From the NCBI GenBank assembly GCA_001466705.2, contig LATX02000233.1, positions 434,001 through 498,000 on the forward strand: 64,000 nt of DNA, given 5' to 3'. Under the pieces are notes generated by a model, which did no database searches, had not been told where the DNA came from, and worked only from the letters and a program-made list of their open reading frames with translations. Positions 50,601-62,029 of this stretch are shown one piece after another. The translations under genes and the position numbers were made by a program. Source of the stretch: Moniliophthora roreri (taxonomy: Eukaryota; Basidiomycota; Agaricomycetes; Agaricales; Marasmiaceae). Each line of letters starts with the position of its first letter. Position 1 is the stretch's first letter.

Positions 50601-52532
50601 GTGATCCAAACACATCGCTGCAATCAATTGAATATTGAACAAAGTTCAGCACCATTGCCTTCAACTGAATGTACAGCTTCTTTCACTGACTTTGGAAAAT
50701 CTAGCTCCAGTTCAAATTTACCTAAAACTGAAGCACACTTACCAACCTTTGGCTCTGGCAATGTTCAAGAAGTTATAGAACATTTTGCAGATGAATGGAA
50801 ATTAAATATGCAACAAAGGAAAGTATATAATATCATTCTGCAGCATTTCATCAAAACACATTTGTGCCAACAGTCTGATGTCCCTCCTCTGAGAATGATG
50901 CTTACAGGTCCTGAAGGCACAGGAAAAATGCATTCTGTTAAAGCAGTTTATGCAGCTATGTCATATTTTGGATTCAGTCACATACTGCACTTTCTTGCTC
51001 CTACAGGTTCAGCTGCTTGTCTTATTGATGGGCAAACTATTCATAAAGGACTTAAAATATCTATCCAAAAGTCCAGCTCTGCACGTTGTACAACAGCAGA
51101 TGATATTTCAGATATTCACTTAACAATGTCACACAAAAATCACTTAGAAATCAGAAAAGAGTGGTCAAATGTAACATATACTTTTCCAGATGAAATATCT
51201 ATGGTACCACAAACTTGAGTTGCTGAGATTGATGCTGTGCTATGCTTTGCTAAAGAGAAGCCTGAAGCATATTTTGGGGACATTAATATTGTGCTTGCTG
51301 GTGATTTCCTTCAACTTCCTCCAGTTTTTGGAATACCTCTTGATCCATATCCTAAATCAAATGATAAAGAAACTATGAAACACCTTGGTTGATTAGCATG
51401 GAAATCTATAGATACAGTCATTCAACTTACTAAGCAGAAAAGAATGGAGCAGGACTATGAATATGGTGTTGCAGTCAGCAACTTATGTTTACATCAGTAT
51501 ACATGGAAATATGTAGAATTGTTTAACAGTCGTGTTATTAGAAGTCTTGAAGGACCTAATGGACTGCAGCTTAAGTTTGATGACTGCAAAGCAACTGCTA
51601 TAGTCTCTACCAATCATATGTGTCATATTCTTAACTTACACAAAGTGAATACAATAACAAGTCAAATACCTAAGGGCTCTCTTATAATGCTTGCTGCAAA
51701 TGACACACTGAATGGTTGTACTCCTACAATGATTGAGCATGAGCAAATATTAAATGCAGACTTATCTTCAGTACAGGGTTCTCTGCCAGGATTTATTCTA
51801 TTCTATATTGGAATGCCTGTAATACTAAGAGATTATAACTTATCAACTGAACTAGGTATTACTAATGGAACCCAAGGCATTGTTTGCTGCATTCAATCTT
51901 ATCAATGTCATAATGGATTCTTATGTTGTGATTATATAATAGCTGAGTTCAAAGATAGCAAAGTTCACCTTGAAGGTCTGCCTGCCAAACACTTTCCTGT
52001 TGCTCCAGTAACTTGGCACTTTTCTACTATTATTAATAATCAAAAGGTATCTGTAAAATGGGTCCAATCACCTCTTCAACCAGCTTTTGCAATAACACCA
52101 CAAGCTGCTCAGAGACACACCATTGATAAACTTCTTGCATCACTGCATGACAACTCTTTCTCTGAATATGTATGTGTATCATGTGCAAAAACCTGCTATG
52201 ATTTTTTCATGATGAACAAGATTGATTCTCTAGATGAGATAAATCGACCTTTACCTTTTGATTTGCAAACAGAGCTAAATCGCTTATCAGCATTAGAACA
52301 TAATACTGAAATACACTATGGTTTCCAAACAGGCTCCTTGGTACCTGTCCCTGATGCTGAATCTGAACAAAAACTCAAGTCAGTGACCTTCAACCCAAGA
52401 ATCTTTATTAAGGACCATGCATCTAAAATACCTTCTAGAACCATTCAAAGAGCAATGAGTATCAATGAGGAACACACTCCCATTGATAACAAGAAAAGAA
52501 AAGCAACATTTGATCAATGTAGTCAATCTAAG
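50601..52532 (+). pseudogene. Helitron PIF1-like helicase domain, disrupted
   Basis: Contains a Walker A region MMLTGPEGTGKMHSVKAV, in which the usual Ser/Thr after GK is Met, a motif Ia-like FLAPTGSAACLIDGQTIHK, Walker B DEISM, motif III VLAGDFLQLPPVFG and the late block GMPVILRDYN ... LGITNGTQGIV. In-frame TGA codons at 51216 and 51391 break it. The C-terminal SF1B motif (normally ALTxxKSQGxT) is degraded to FAITPQAAQRHTI. Clearly inactive. Confidence 0.82.
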
Positions 52533-53822
52533 TGACAATATCCTGAAGGTCCATTTCACCAAAACTTGTATCCCTGGCTGTGTTTGGGACTATCTCAAGT
52601 GATTCAGAGTGAGAAAGAGGACAGAACTCTTTATATCTTCAATTGGCTGGCTTAGATTGCAGAGTCTAAAGACTCTAGTTAAGACAACTCAAGTATTGCA
52701 CTCAAGAGTCACAAAGTGTAGGTTTTAAATACAAGTGGTTTACTGATTGGTTATCAGATTGTATACAGTGAGGCAAGATATATATATATATAAATCTTGG
52801 CTTGACTAGAAGCAACTGACTGGCAAGTGCGTAAAGACTTGGTCTAAGAAGCTGTGCAGAGGTCTAATTCGACACTGTGTGGGGCTATAAGGTGCAAGTA
52901 CCAGTCAGTGCTTGAGCCTGCATCTACAAGTACAGCTCTTTATATACAGAATAATAATTGGAAATAACAAAATAAAAGATAAAATGAGTGTGTTTTAGTT
53001 TATAGTATAAATCATATGCATTTGTGCCTAAAAGTTCGATTCTGCATAGCAATTAGGTATATTGGGTATATTTGGTAACCAAACAGTCGATTTATTGGGT
53101 TTTGGACCCTGCATGGAGCATCACTGGGTCATATGATCCTTCCACGTAGCCATGGGTTCTGGACCAGCTGTATATGCAGGTATGTTTCCCTTTCCGCCAG
53201 TTCACTTCCACATAGCTGCTTTCTACCATTGGATTGGTGGATGTCAGGGTCTAGACATCTGCTGTATTCAATCTCCTCCCATCCCACATACAATCTTGTG
53301 AGTCATTCACAATTTCCAGCATACTTGTTGCCTATCAGTTGTCCTGCGTACACCTGGAAAGGCTATCATATCCATATGAGTGTCTTCAAAGCTCCGCATA
53401 GGAACAAGTTCCAACTGTGTACTAGTTATCAATAGTAATAATTAGGTTTTAAGTCTATTGATGCATTATCATGCAATGTGATCGCAAACAAACAATCTAG
53501 TGCACTTAGACTGTGGATCCTGCTGATATCTATTCCTTTGTGTTTGGAATTAGTGGTTTCTAGCCCATTTTATTGACCAAGGACCCTCACAGTGATGCTT
53601 CACTGTAATGTAGGGGGCTAGTATAGACTACTAACCTCCTCTAGATTGTGTTACAGTGTCAATTATTAGACTTATTAGACCTGGCACTTAAAGCTTAGAT
53701 GCTGTATTAGAGCTTGCAGGTCAGCAAGTCATGTGAATATCACACATACTTCTGGGCTCTTTTTCTAGTATTTGGCACAAAAAGTGCATGATTTTGCATC
53801 TAGGCCAAAATTGGGCACATCA
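52533..53822 (-). mobile_element. LTR family C, inverted copy
   Basis: 1,290 bp from TGACAATATCC to GGGCACATCA (TG...CA ends). The reverse complement matches 37669-38938. On the minus strand it is preceded by a purine run (AAAAAAGAGAGA, about 53826-53838) that would serve as a polypurine tract, so it looks like a 3' LTR of a minus-strand element. It cuts the Helitron helicase at its 3' end. Confidence 0.75.
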
Positions 53823-53825
53823 ACA

Positions 53826-55620
53826 GTCTCTCTTTTTTATCTGGCTCATTAAACCTCACTGTCTTTTGTACTCTGTTAATATTTTCTCTAGCATCAGTAG
53901 CTAACCCATCAGTTTCCAATGTATCAGCCATTGGGTCAATATACTTTCTCTTTTCTGATTGTTTCATTCTAGGTATCTCAATTTGTGGCATCAATCTCTT
54001 AGGGTTACCCTCAGGGGGACTATTATTGGCTATTTTTGAATTAACCAGCCCCATCCTTGGGTCTGCTAGTTTTTTGACTGTACATCAGTTGCAGGCTTCA
54101 TCTTTTCTGCCAACAATGTTGCTAACATATCCAAGTCCATCCCCCCCTGAGGTTGAACTACTGTCACTTGATAAACCACTGCTGGTTCTTCTTCTACTTC
54201 CATGAATAAATGAGCATCTGGATGCACAATTCTATCTCATCCTTGTTGCTTTACATATTCTGCTACTCTGTCTTTGAGCTTCTCTCCAGGTTCGACCTTT
54301 GGAAATCCAGTGCTGTCTCTCAATGTATATTTGCCTGCACCATTATTCCAAATAATCCATCCTTTCTGTATCATTTCTCTCTGGTAAGGACAATCTCTAA
54401 GCCTATGACCATCTTCATTGCAGTAAAAACATGAATATTTTCCTCTGCCAATCATTGGCTGTCCTGGTTTTCCTCTAACCATATTATTATTATTTCCATC
54501 ACATGGCCTATTAGTTTGCCCTGCCATTGCAGCAATAATCTGTCCTAGCATGCCTACTAACATCGTCTTTATATCTTTAACTTCAGTGGAAAGTGTCTTT
54601 ACATCTTCCATTTCTTTTCTTAAGACTGCTAACTCTGTCTCATGTGCCTTAATAGAAACTGTATGTGCATCTACTGATATAGCTATGCCCATAGTTCTCA
54701 ATTTTGCTTCTTCTTTAGTCTTATCTAGAATATCTGGAAACAATTCTTCTTGTTTCACTGAAACAGGCTTTGATGGTTGAGTAATATTTATGGCAGGAAG
54801 TACTAGTGGTGGCTGGAATGGTTACACTAAAAGCATTGCTGTTCCTACTCCTGGGTTGACTGGTGGAACTCCAGCTCCCAATGCAAAACTTCCTAATCCC
54901 ATATATACATCTCCTGAGCTTGCACTCATAATCATCTCTGCTTGTTCCATGACTTCCTGAAGCTTCCATGGATCCATTCTCCTTCTTCCATCTTCAGTTT
55001 CCAAATTTAACTTGTTCAGAGACCAATCAGCCATTCTAATTTGGACTCTTTCTTGAACTGACAGTTCTAAACCTGCTAAATAAAAACCTATTGCTTCAAA
55101 ATTTGAAATCATAGGTGGATCTCTCATCAATTTAGCTGCTTCTAGCTTAAATGCCCTATGATATGCTCTAAGTTTCTCTAGATCCCAGTCTGTAGCTTTC
55201 TGATATACTGCTACAATCTTCTGTAACCTGACCATTGATCCTTGGCCATTATCAACTGAATCTGGGAACTCTCTGAATAATAATTTCTTGAACTCACTCC
55301 ATGAGTGGCCTAATGCTTCTTTTCTATCTTGTAGTTGCTGTCACAAATCATATGAAAACTTCAACATTGCTAGATAGATTTTTGACATGTCCTCCTTAAC
55401 CTGGGCCATGTCTAGTGCATTCTCAAAATCTTCAAGCCATGGTTGAAGAGTTGTAGGTTGCAACTCATCAAATTGCTCTATCTTCGATAATATTTTCAAT
55501 ACTCTCTCATTTTGTACTTCTTTGGCTGCTGCATCTGTAAGTGTATTTCACTTTTCTCTCTGTGCTAAGTCTGCCATTGTAGTCTGTTCTGCTACAGTAA
55601 TATCTTCTGTAACTTCTTAA
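53826..55620 (-). pseudogene. Ty3/gypsy-type gag polyprotein remnant with zinc knuckle
   Basis: Minus-strand capsid-like helices (QFDELQPTTLQPWLEDFENA; then VAVYQKATDWDLEKLRAYHR ... AIGFYLAGLELSVQERVQI) lead to a second fragment with a long coiled segment, a basic Asn/Arg linker and a CCHC zinc knuckle (CFYCNEDGHRLRDC). A last fragment (PQIEIPRMKQSEKRKYID ... VQKTVRFNEPDKK) ends next to LTR C. Stop codons and frame changes at about 54810, 54235 and 55345 break it. No protease, RT or integrase follows, so it is a gag-only or truncated element. Confidence 0.8.
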
Positions 55621-55693
55621 TATTCTCTATCTGATTGTCTTTTCTGAAGCTTATCTCTTCACAAATAAGCAATTCACTGATAATATTCTCTAG

Positions 55694-55704
55694 AGTGGGC
55701 TCCA
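55694..55704 (-). other. Probable primer-binding site of the gag element
   Basis: On the minus strand, two bases after the TTTTCA end of LTR B comes TGGAGCCCACT, beginning with the TGG complementary to a tRNA CCA end. Position and orientation fit a 5' LTR-PBS-gag order on the minus strand. Confidence 0.6.
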
Positions 55705-55706
55705 GA

Positions 55707-57380
55707 TGAAAATGCTCAAAAACCTATGCCTCTACTATGAAAACATGAGGCCTGTGGCGCCAAAATACCTCCAAAAAAGGTATATATATAGTTCTTGATT
55801 CTCAGTTTTGTTTTGTGAGTTGGTTCAGCATGGTTTACTGTTACTGCAATGTTAAGAGGAATTCTCAATGTCTCACTCAGTAGTTCAGAGATGATTGCCT
55901 TCAAAACAACTTCTCAGATCAAAATTGGGTGTTTGTTTTGTATAATATTTATTGGTTTTGTGGTTTTATTAATTACTTCAAAAGCAAATACTGGTATAGA
56001 TTTTGACCAGAAACTGCCCAAAGATTAAACTTCTTCTAAGTGAGAACAAAAGTACCTCTTGTACCTGAATATAGCCCTCTTAGCTATGTTCTGCAACAAT
56101 TCTCAAGAGGACAAATCTTCTAGACACTGCTAGCCTGAAACCCTCTCTGATTCATGTCAAAACACCAGACTATACTAATGCACATCAGCTACCCTCTTAG
56201 TAGACTGATACAATGTTTCTCTTATCAGAAAACATTCCTCTTGCATTAAAAACTAAGCTCTTCCTAGCTTTTATTTATATCTCTGGTTTGGGTTACAATT
56301 TCAGGTCTCAACTAGCCTGCACCTCTTGCACAACTAAATAAGCTAGAGCCCAAAGTGGTTGAAAAATACTGATTGCCAGTAGCTCTTCTACCTGAACAAC
56401 AACATCATACACTCTGGTAATTGGTGGGCAGTATCTCTTCTGCCTTCCACCTACAAAACACATCCTCTTATATACCCTACAACATAAATAATCCAATATA
56501 TCTGTTACAAATACAAATAAAACTGAGTCAGGTAATAAATATTATATAAACTGAGCTGTGTTTGGTAATTTCTCTGTCACAGTGTCCAATTGTAGTCAGG
56601 CTTTGTAGCTATAAACTCTTTTATTCTTTTTCTATAACGATTGTGCAGTCTTCTGACACTAACTGTTTGGAATTTTCTCTATCAAATGGCTCTCCTTCTG
56701 ACTCTGTTTGAAAATATTATACTTCCATACTGCTCTGCATGGTTCCTTCCTTCTCCATCTACTATCATCTGCCCTATAGACACATAATATGCTTCCATCT
56801 CTATGTTTAAAGTGTATGCATAAGCTCAGCTGTGCTGATTTCTTGTCATACAGCTTTGTCTTCTGTTTTTCTGTGATACAGGCACCCTTCCAGTAGCTGA
56901 TCATCTATTTCATTCTTCAATTTGACATTTGGTATCTCAAGTATCTCTTGCTGATAATTTGTCATCCTCTGTTTCATATCCGTTTTTTGATAATATTCTC
57001 ATATGTGTATCATTGAAGGCTTTTATTCTTCCTTCAAGTTGGGTATAGATTGAAAATATTGTTAAAAGTGAAAATATTCCCTTTGGTATGCTTTCAATAG
57101 AGAAGTATTATGTGGTGTGGTTCCCTACAGGTTTTGGGATGCTCCTCTGTGTTCAGATTCACTGTTTATTTTCATACTAGCAGTGGTTAGGTACCCTTGT
57201 ATGGCCTACCATCAACCATTACTCTGCTAATATTTTATATTCTTCTCTACTACTTGCTTTGACTAGCTGCTCAGGGCTCACACTAGTCCTCAATTCCCTT
57301 GTTTATGTTATTTCCAACTATAAAAGTGCAAAATATTCTCTATTTGCATGTGAAATAAAAGGTAAAAGTTATGCATATCA
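55707..57380 (-). mobile_element. LTR family B, complete copy (5' LTR of the gag element)
   Basis: 1,674 bp; on the minus strand TGATATGCATAAC ... GCATTTTCA. The right end is defined by loss of similarity with the copy ending at 36125. It is adjacent to a PBS and gag, which orients all family B copies. The downstream LTR of the same element (LTR C) is not homologous to it. Confidence 0.78.
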
Positions 57381-59792
57381 CCATGAGCATCCAAAGAACC
57401 CCACAGGTGTGTCCTCTCCTTTGCTGCAATGGTTTCTTTAAATGAATACTTCTCTGCAGTGACTGCTTGTCAGTACAACTCTGCAATGCATAATGCATAT
57501 CATGAAGAAGTCCAAGTGCAGCTTGTTGAGCTTGGACTAGGTAACAAGGATGGTTCTATAACACAAGACATTCTCGATAATCCCATCAACATCCACAATG
57601 CCATGTCCACATACATTGACTGGTATACCAAGGCACATGCAGACCATATTAGATATCTCAAAAAGGATGGCAAGTACCAGACAATACTAAATTGTGTCCT
57701 CAGGTCATTTATGAAATTGGTGAGTTTGTAAATTCTTCTGGATATGCTCGATTTTGATCTGCAAGACAGGCTACAACAACAAGAGACAACCATGACATTC
57801 ATGTATTTGGCTTTGCTCTTGATACTACTCATGATACACAAGAGAAGACACTTAATTGCATGTGGGGCACCCCAGAGATGCTTGAAATTCAGGACCAGTA
57901 TGCACCAAATATTAAGGAGAAGATTGCTGACCTTGAAGCCATGCTCAGGTACTCCCCTTTCAGATGCATTCATAAACAATATGTTGATGGCAAACATTGT
58001 AGAGTTAGTCAGATGAACCAACATGGCATTGATGTCCCATATCATTACACTGCCTTGATTCCAAGGCTTGAAGTGCCATACATTGAGAAGGGAGCTTGAG
58101 ATCACCACAGAGCTATCTGGACAGCTATAATGAAGGCAGAAACATGTAAATGTTCCTTGTCAATGACTTTCCAGTGCTAACATGGTAATCAACAGAACTG
58201 GTTTGCAAAGAGGCTGTTGCAGTTGGTTCATTTATCAAGCAAGCAGGTGCTTTACAGATACATCTGCTCAACTGGCCTGATAATGTCCCATTTCCTGGTT
58301 TGGGTGGAGTGGGCCCTTGAGGACTCAGAAAAGATCACTACAAGCAGTTTCTACCAGCAAAAGAAGAATGGATCCAGAAGTTGGTTGATGGTTCTTTGTC
58401 AAAAAAGGAACAACAAGAGCTAACAGTCATCTGGTGGGTTCTTCTCTGTCATCGTTATATTTGTAACTTACACAGATACTAGACGAAAGGGCACTTCCAG
58501 CTGACAATCAGCAATGGATACCAATTGTGCAATCTAGTAATAGTAGTGATCTGGGTTATGCATGCAATAGTGAGGACTGGTTGAAGAAACATGGTAGATG
58601 GAATGGTAAAAGCAAGAAAGTGAATAGTACATGTCTTACTATAGATATAGATGAACAAGATATTGATCAAGCTGGAACAGAACAAGCACAGGAGAAAGGT
58701 AATATTGCTGTTTTACTGTTCTTTTGTTATTTTCACTCATTTGATTGAAAGGCAAAGCATGTGCAGTAGAGCAGGCCAAAAAAGGAGGTGAAGAAGAGTC
58801 ACAATCTCCAATTCTATTGAAAGGTATATAATACTATTCTTCATATTTGCTCTTGCTGACCCAAACAAGCATATACCTCTAAAGGGCCTTCCAAACACAC
58901 ATTACCTGCTGCTCCACCTTCAAGCTCTCCTCACAAAGCTCCCTGAGTTGACCTTTCCAAATTGTTGAAACATAGTCAGTCACAACCATGGCCAAAGCCT
59001 ATTCCACTGCCAGCTGTTATTCCCTCCAGGATGCAAGTTGACAATGTAAAGGTGTGAGAAGAGCAACGGCAATAATACCAGGAAAGGCATGACAAAGAGA
59101 TTTGTGAGGATGATTGGGACAGTGATGATCCATGCCACCAACCTGCCTACTATGACATTGCAGGAATTAATGATTTGATCTGCCACTCTAGTGAAGGTCC
59201 TCCTGCTGATCCTCCATCACCACTACTACAATCAACCTCTTTCCAAGTATCAAAGACAGGTGGTGTAATGTCAGCTATGCATATTGCCAAAAAGAGGAAG
59301 TTANGACAGATGCACAAGTGTTGGAAGTTGGAATAGATGTTTATGATATATGTGTATGTGCTTTTTTTTTCTTAAATAGACCACTAACCAAGTCTGCTGT
59401 AGCATTACTGGCCCAAGGTGCAAGCCCTTTATTTTGGTGCTAAGTGCAAACAACCTCACTTTGTGCCAGTACCAATCTACCCACAAGTCCGTGACCTGCC
59501 TGTCAGCACCATTGACCATGTTGCAATTGGTTATTGGGTTCCAGAGACTGACCAATGTGGTCAGCACCTCATCTCCTGGACTGCAGTTGATAGCCAGAAT
59601 GCTCTCAGATTCAAGTTTACAGCTGTGATTCAGCCCAACTCTTATCTCACAGCTGAGGATTTGAACATATTGGCAGTCAAGATATGGGCTGGTGGACATG
59701 AAGTATTGGGTCCTGTTTTGGTGCTGAAGGCAGGTTTGGATACACCAGGTGTTATTGATATTATGGATGATGATGTTTTTGTAATAATGGAG
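57381..59792 (+). pseudogene. Decayed gene of unknown function, ended by a solo LTR
   Basis: Several plus-strand pieces read as protein: SLNEYFSAVTACQYNSAMHN ... VQVQLVELGLGNKDG (57429-57731); IHVFGFALDTTHDTQEKTLN and MWGTPEMLEIQDQYAPNIKE ... DGKHCRVSQMNQHG (57800-58099); a middle acidic/basic region (DWLKKHGRWNGKSKK, about 58570) with intron-like GT...AG spacers near 58700 and 58826; and a C-terminal block KQPHFVPVPIYPQVRDLP ... IKIWAGGHEVLGP-like (59418-59792). Stops and frameshifts separate them. No family recognised. The last codons are interrupted by LTR D. Confidence 0.5.
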
Positions 59793-60188
59793 TGTTACGT
59801 TACTTGTGCAGCAACGTCAACCTAACCACTTTAGCGAAGTAAGTCCTTCATTTCAAGTAGTTCTTACAAGTTCAAGTTTAAGTTCGTTCAGCGGTTGCTG
59901 AAGTTCAGAGATCCTTTAGTTCTGGCGTTGACACAAGTATAGAATAACCAGGTCAAGCTGAAGACTTAGAGTCTCAACTTGAGCGCTTAAATACATTACA
60001 ACCGAACTAATACTAACTATATACGTATAGCCGACAAGTTCAGTGATTGTCTAAAGGTCTCCCAAAGCTATCGGGATATGAGTAATGAAATACAAAAGGA
60101 TAAGTAAATGGGGACTGGGAAGGTGTATGAGTCCGATGACAAGAGGAAGCATAGGTAGTATTACAGAAGAAAGAGAAAGTTCGTAACA
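59793..60188 (+). mobile_element. Solo LTR, family D
   Basis: 396 bp, starts TGTTACGTTACTTGTGCAG, ends AAAGTTCGTAACA. Flanked by TGGAG on both sides (59788-59792 and 60189-60193), a perfect 5-bp target-site duplication. Retains CG dinucleotides that the copy at 48335 has lost, so it is probably younger. Confidence 0.9.
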
Positions 60189-60193
60189 TGGAG

Positions 60194-60462
60194 AGTTTAG
60201 GGCCATGAGTGCATTTAAATTCTCATTTGACACTAGTTTTGACATTTCAATGCAGAATTCTCCTTAAGAAGCAGAGTGGAGCTCCATTCCCTCCTATTTT
60301 TGGCCTTAATCCTAGCTTTGCCATTACTCCTGCATCTGGTTTATTGCCTACAAATACTTCAATGGGGCAGAGCAATATAAATTGATTACATAGTTTTTTC
60401 ATTATTACTCTACTATCTTGAAGTTCAGATATAATCTATCAAGTAATACAATATATAAGCAT
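60194..60462. other. AT-rich spacer
   Basis: Downstream flank of the solo LTR; the interrupted frame stops within a few codons (ESLGP then TGA). Nothing else recognised. Confidence 0.5.
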
Positions 60463-60540
60463 GTACTGATGGCTCAATGGCAAAGCATGGTCCTTGTGCT
60501 TGGCAAGAATCTGGGTTCAGGTTTGAATCCTGATTAGTGC
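60463..60540 (+). tRNA. tRNA-like sequence or SINE head
   Basis: A 7-bp acceptor stem (GTACTGA/TTAGTGC with two G-U pairs) encloses an A box (TGGCTCAATGGCAAAGC), a 5-bp perfect T stem (TCAGG TTTGAAT CCTGA) and a 4-bp anticodon-like stem (CTTG/CAAG) around a 7-nt loop. The anticodon arm is displaced (six extra bases before it and a long variable region), and the loop TGCTTGG lacks U33, so a functional tRNA is doubtful. Confidence 0.45.
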
Positions 60541-61111
60541 AAATCTGAATATATAGAAGCAAATTCAAATAACTTTTAGTCTAGTTGAGAATACTAATCA
60601 ATACAAGCAAAAAAGAGCTATTTGTGATAATTCGATTCAAACTTGAAAATTCAAATAATGCATGAGTAGCCTGATCAAGACTGAAGATTTGAATAAATGT
60701 ACTACTTCACACACTGGGCAATCTGAATAGACTTCTTGTAGCTCTGTGACCATTTGAAGTTTTTCAAACAAGAACAAACCTGTAACCTATGACTATTCAA
60801 TTAATTAAAATATATTAGTAGCATTGTGTTTAAAGAAGATTATGTCTAAAAGCCTGAACTCTAGTAAAACTAGAGTATTGGAAGCTTGCCAAATATCCAA
60901 ATGCTATAAGGCCAACTAACTTCTAGCATATATTCTGAACTTGAAGGCTATTTAAGTAAGCAATTAGTTTAACTTCCTAAATAATATTGAAAACTAAAGT
61001 ATTTACTTGTTAGTAGTATACTATAGAGCCATTAGAAAACTAACTCTTAATAGCTAAAGTCAGATGTGCTCTAACTGGAGACCTATCTACACTTGGCTGA
61101 AATTAGACCTA
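60541..61111. other. AT-rich, gene-free stretch
   Basis: No open frame, repeat or RNA recognised. Confidence 0.5.
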
Positions 61112-61338
61112 CTCTTCAACTAGAGAACTGTCCCTCCAGCAGCTCAGGGCAGGCCTGCTCAACTGGAGGACCTTCCCTCCAGCAGCTCAGGGCAGGCCCA
61201 CTCAGCTGAGGGACCTTCCCTCCAGTAGCTTAGGGCAGGCCCGCTCAGCTGAGGGACCTTTCCTCCAGTAGCTCAGAGCAGGCCTGCTCAACTGGAGGAC
61301 CTTCTCTTTAGCAGCTTAGGTCACACCTACTCTAGTGG
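61112..61338. repeat. GC-rich 43-bp minisatellite, about five units
   Basis: Units start at 61112 (46 bp), 61158, 61201, 61244 and 61287 with a partial sixth. The consensus begins CTCAACTGGAGGACCTTCCC and continues TCCAGCAGCTCAGGGCAGGC. Each unit holds short inverted words (CTGGAGG/CCTCCAG) able to form hairpins. GC content is far above the flanks. Confidence 0.85.
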
Positions 61339-62029
61339 AAATATATTACTTTATAAGGTTATGTCACTACACTAGGCAATATACTCTTATTGTCTTTGTT
61401 GAATAGTTATATATTATATATAGAAAGTACAAAAACATATCACAAGTTGCTTGTTCTTATATACTTAGTTATTTCAAATTTTTAGTTATGCCTCAAGCCA
61501 GTAAAGAACAGTCTATACAATATTAAATGTTGGAAAATGCTTCTCATAAGCAGCAAGATATAATATTATAAAGACTCAAATAGATATTTATAGATAATAA
61601 AATACTATATTTTAGACTATTTGCACTGCAGATGTTGTAAGAGCTGAAATGCTCAAATAAGCTGTTTTTAGAGCTTAAAGTAGCCTATTTTTCTCTGGCT
61701 ATTATAGAATATAGAACTAGATTAACTGTTGCAAAAAATATACTAAAATATGCTATTTCTAAAGGTCTGGAGAGGTATTTTTTTCTCTAGTCAGTACAGA
61801 GGGCAAGACCTTTCAAAAAAAAGGACTCCTGACACCCCTGTCACATTACATCTATAGGACCTGACCTCTGCTATAGAGAGTTGGCCCACTATACAAATAA
61901 CAGACCAAGCCATGGTTAGGACCTGAAGAGAGGACTGGACCTAAAGTGAGGACACTTACCACCCTAATAGACCTAGTTAGGTTATTTATTCACACTAAGA
62001 GGTTGCGCCTAAGTGGTACCTCAAAAGGG
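61339..62029. other. AT-rich spacer left of the RT fragment
   Basis: Nothing recognised beyond AT-rich sequence; the last 150 bp may be a remnant of the gypsy element. Confidence 0.45.

Larger units (their letters stand above)
45540..52532 (+). mobile_element. Decayed autonomous Helitron
   Basis: Carries, in order and on one strand, an N-terminal helitron region, a Rep (HUH) endonuclease domain and a PIF1-type helicase, the defining combination of Helitrons. Neither the 5' TC nor the 3' hairpin/CTRR terminus could be fixed; the right side is cut by LTR C at 52533. It is interrupted by a solo LTR D, and its apparent length is inflated by an assembly duplication of 1,057 bp at 48927. Confidence 0.85.

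Noticed and set aside
52528..52532. CTAAG as a possible Helitron 3' CTRR end
   Set aside because: It lies inside the coding frame with no preceding hairpin and directly at an LTR boundary, so it is probably coincidental.
53822..53830. Target-site duplication for LTR C (CTAAG versus ACAGT)
   Set aside because: The flanking pentamers do not match, so the LTR C copy is not a simple solo insertion.
61112..61338. Repeat array as a CRISPR
   Set aside because: Units are contiguous with no unique spacers, in a eukaryotic genome; a minisatellite explains it.
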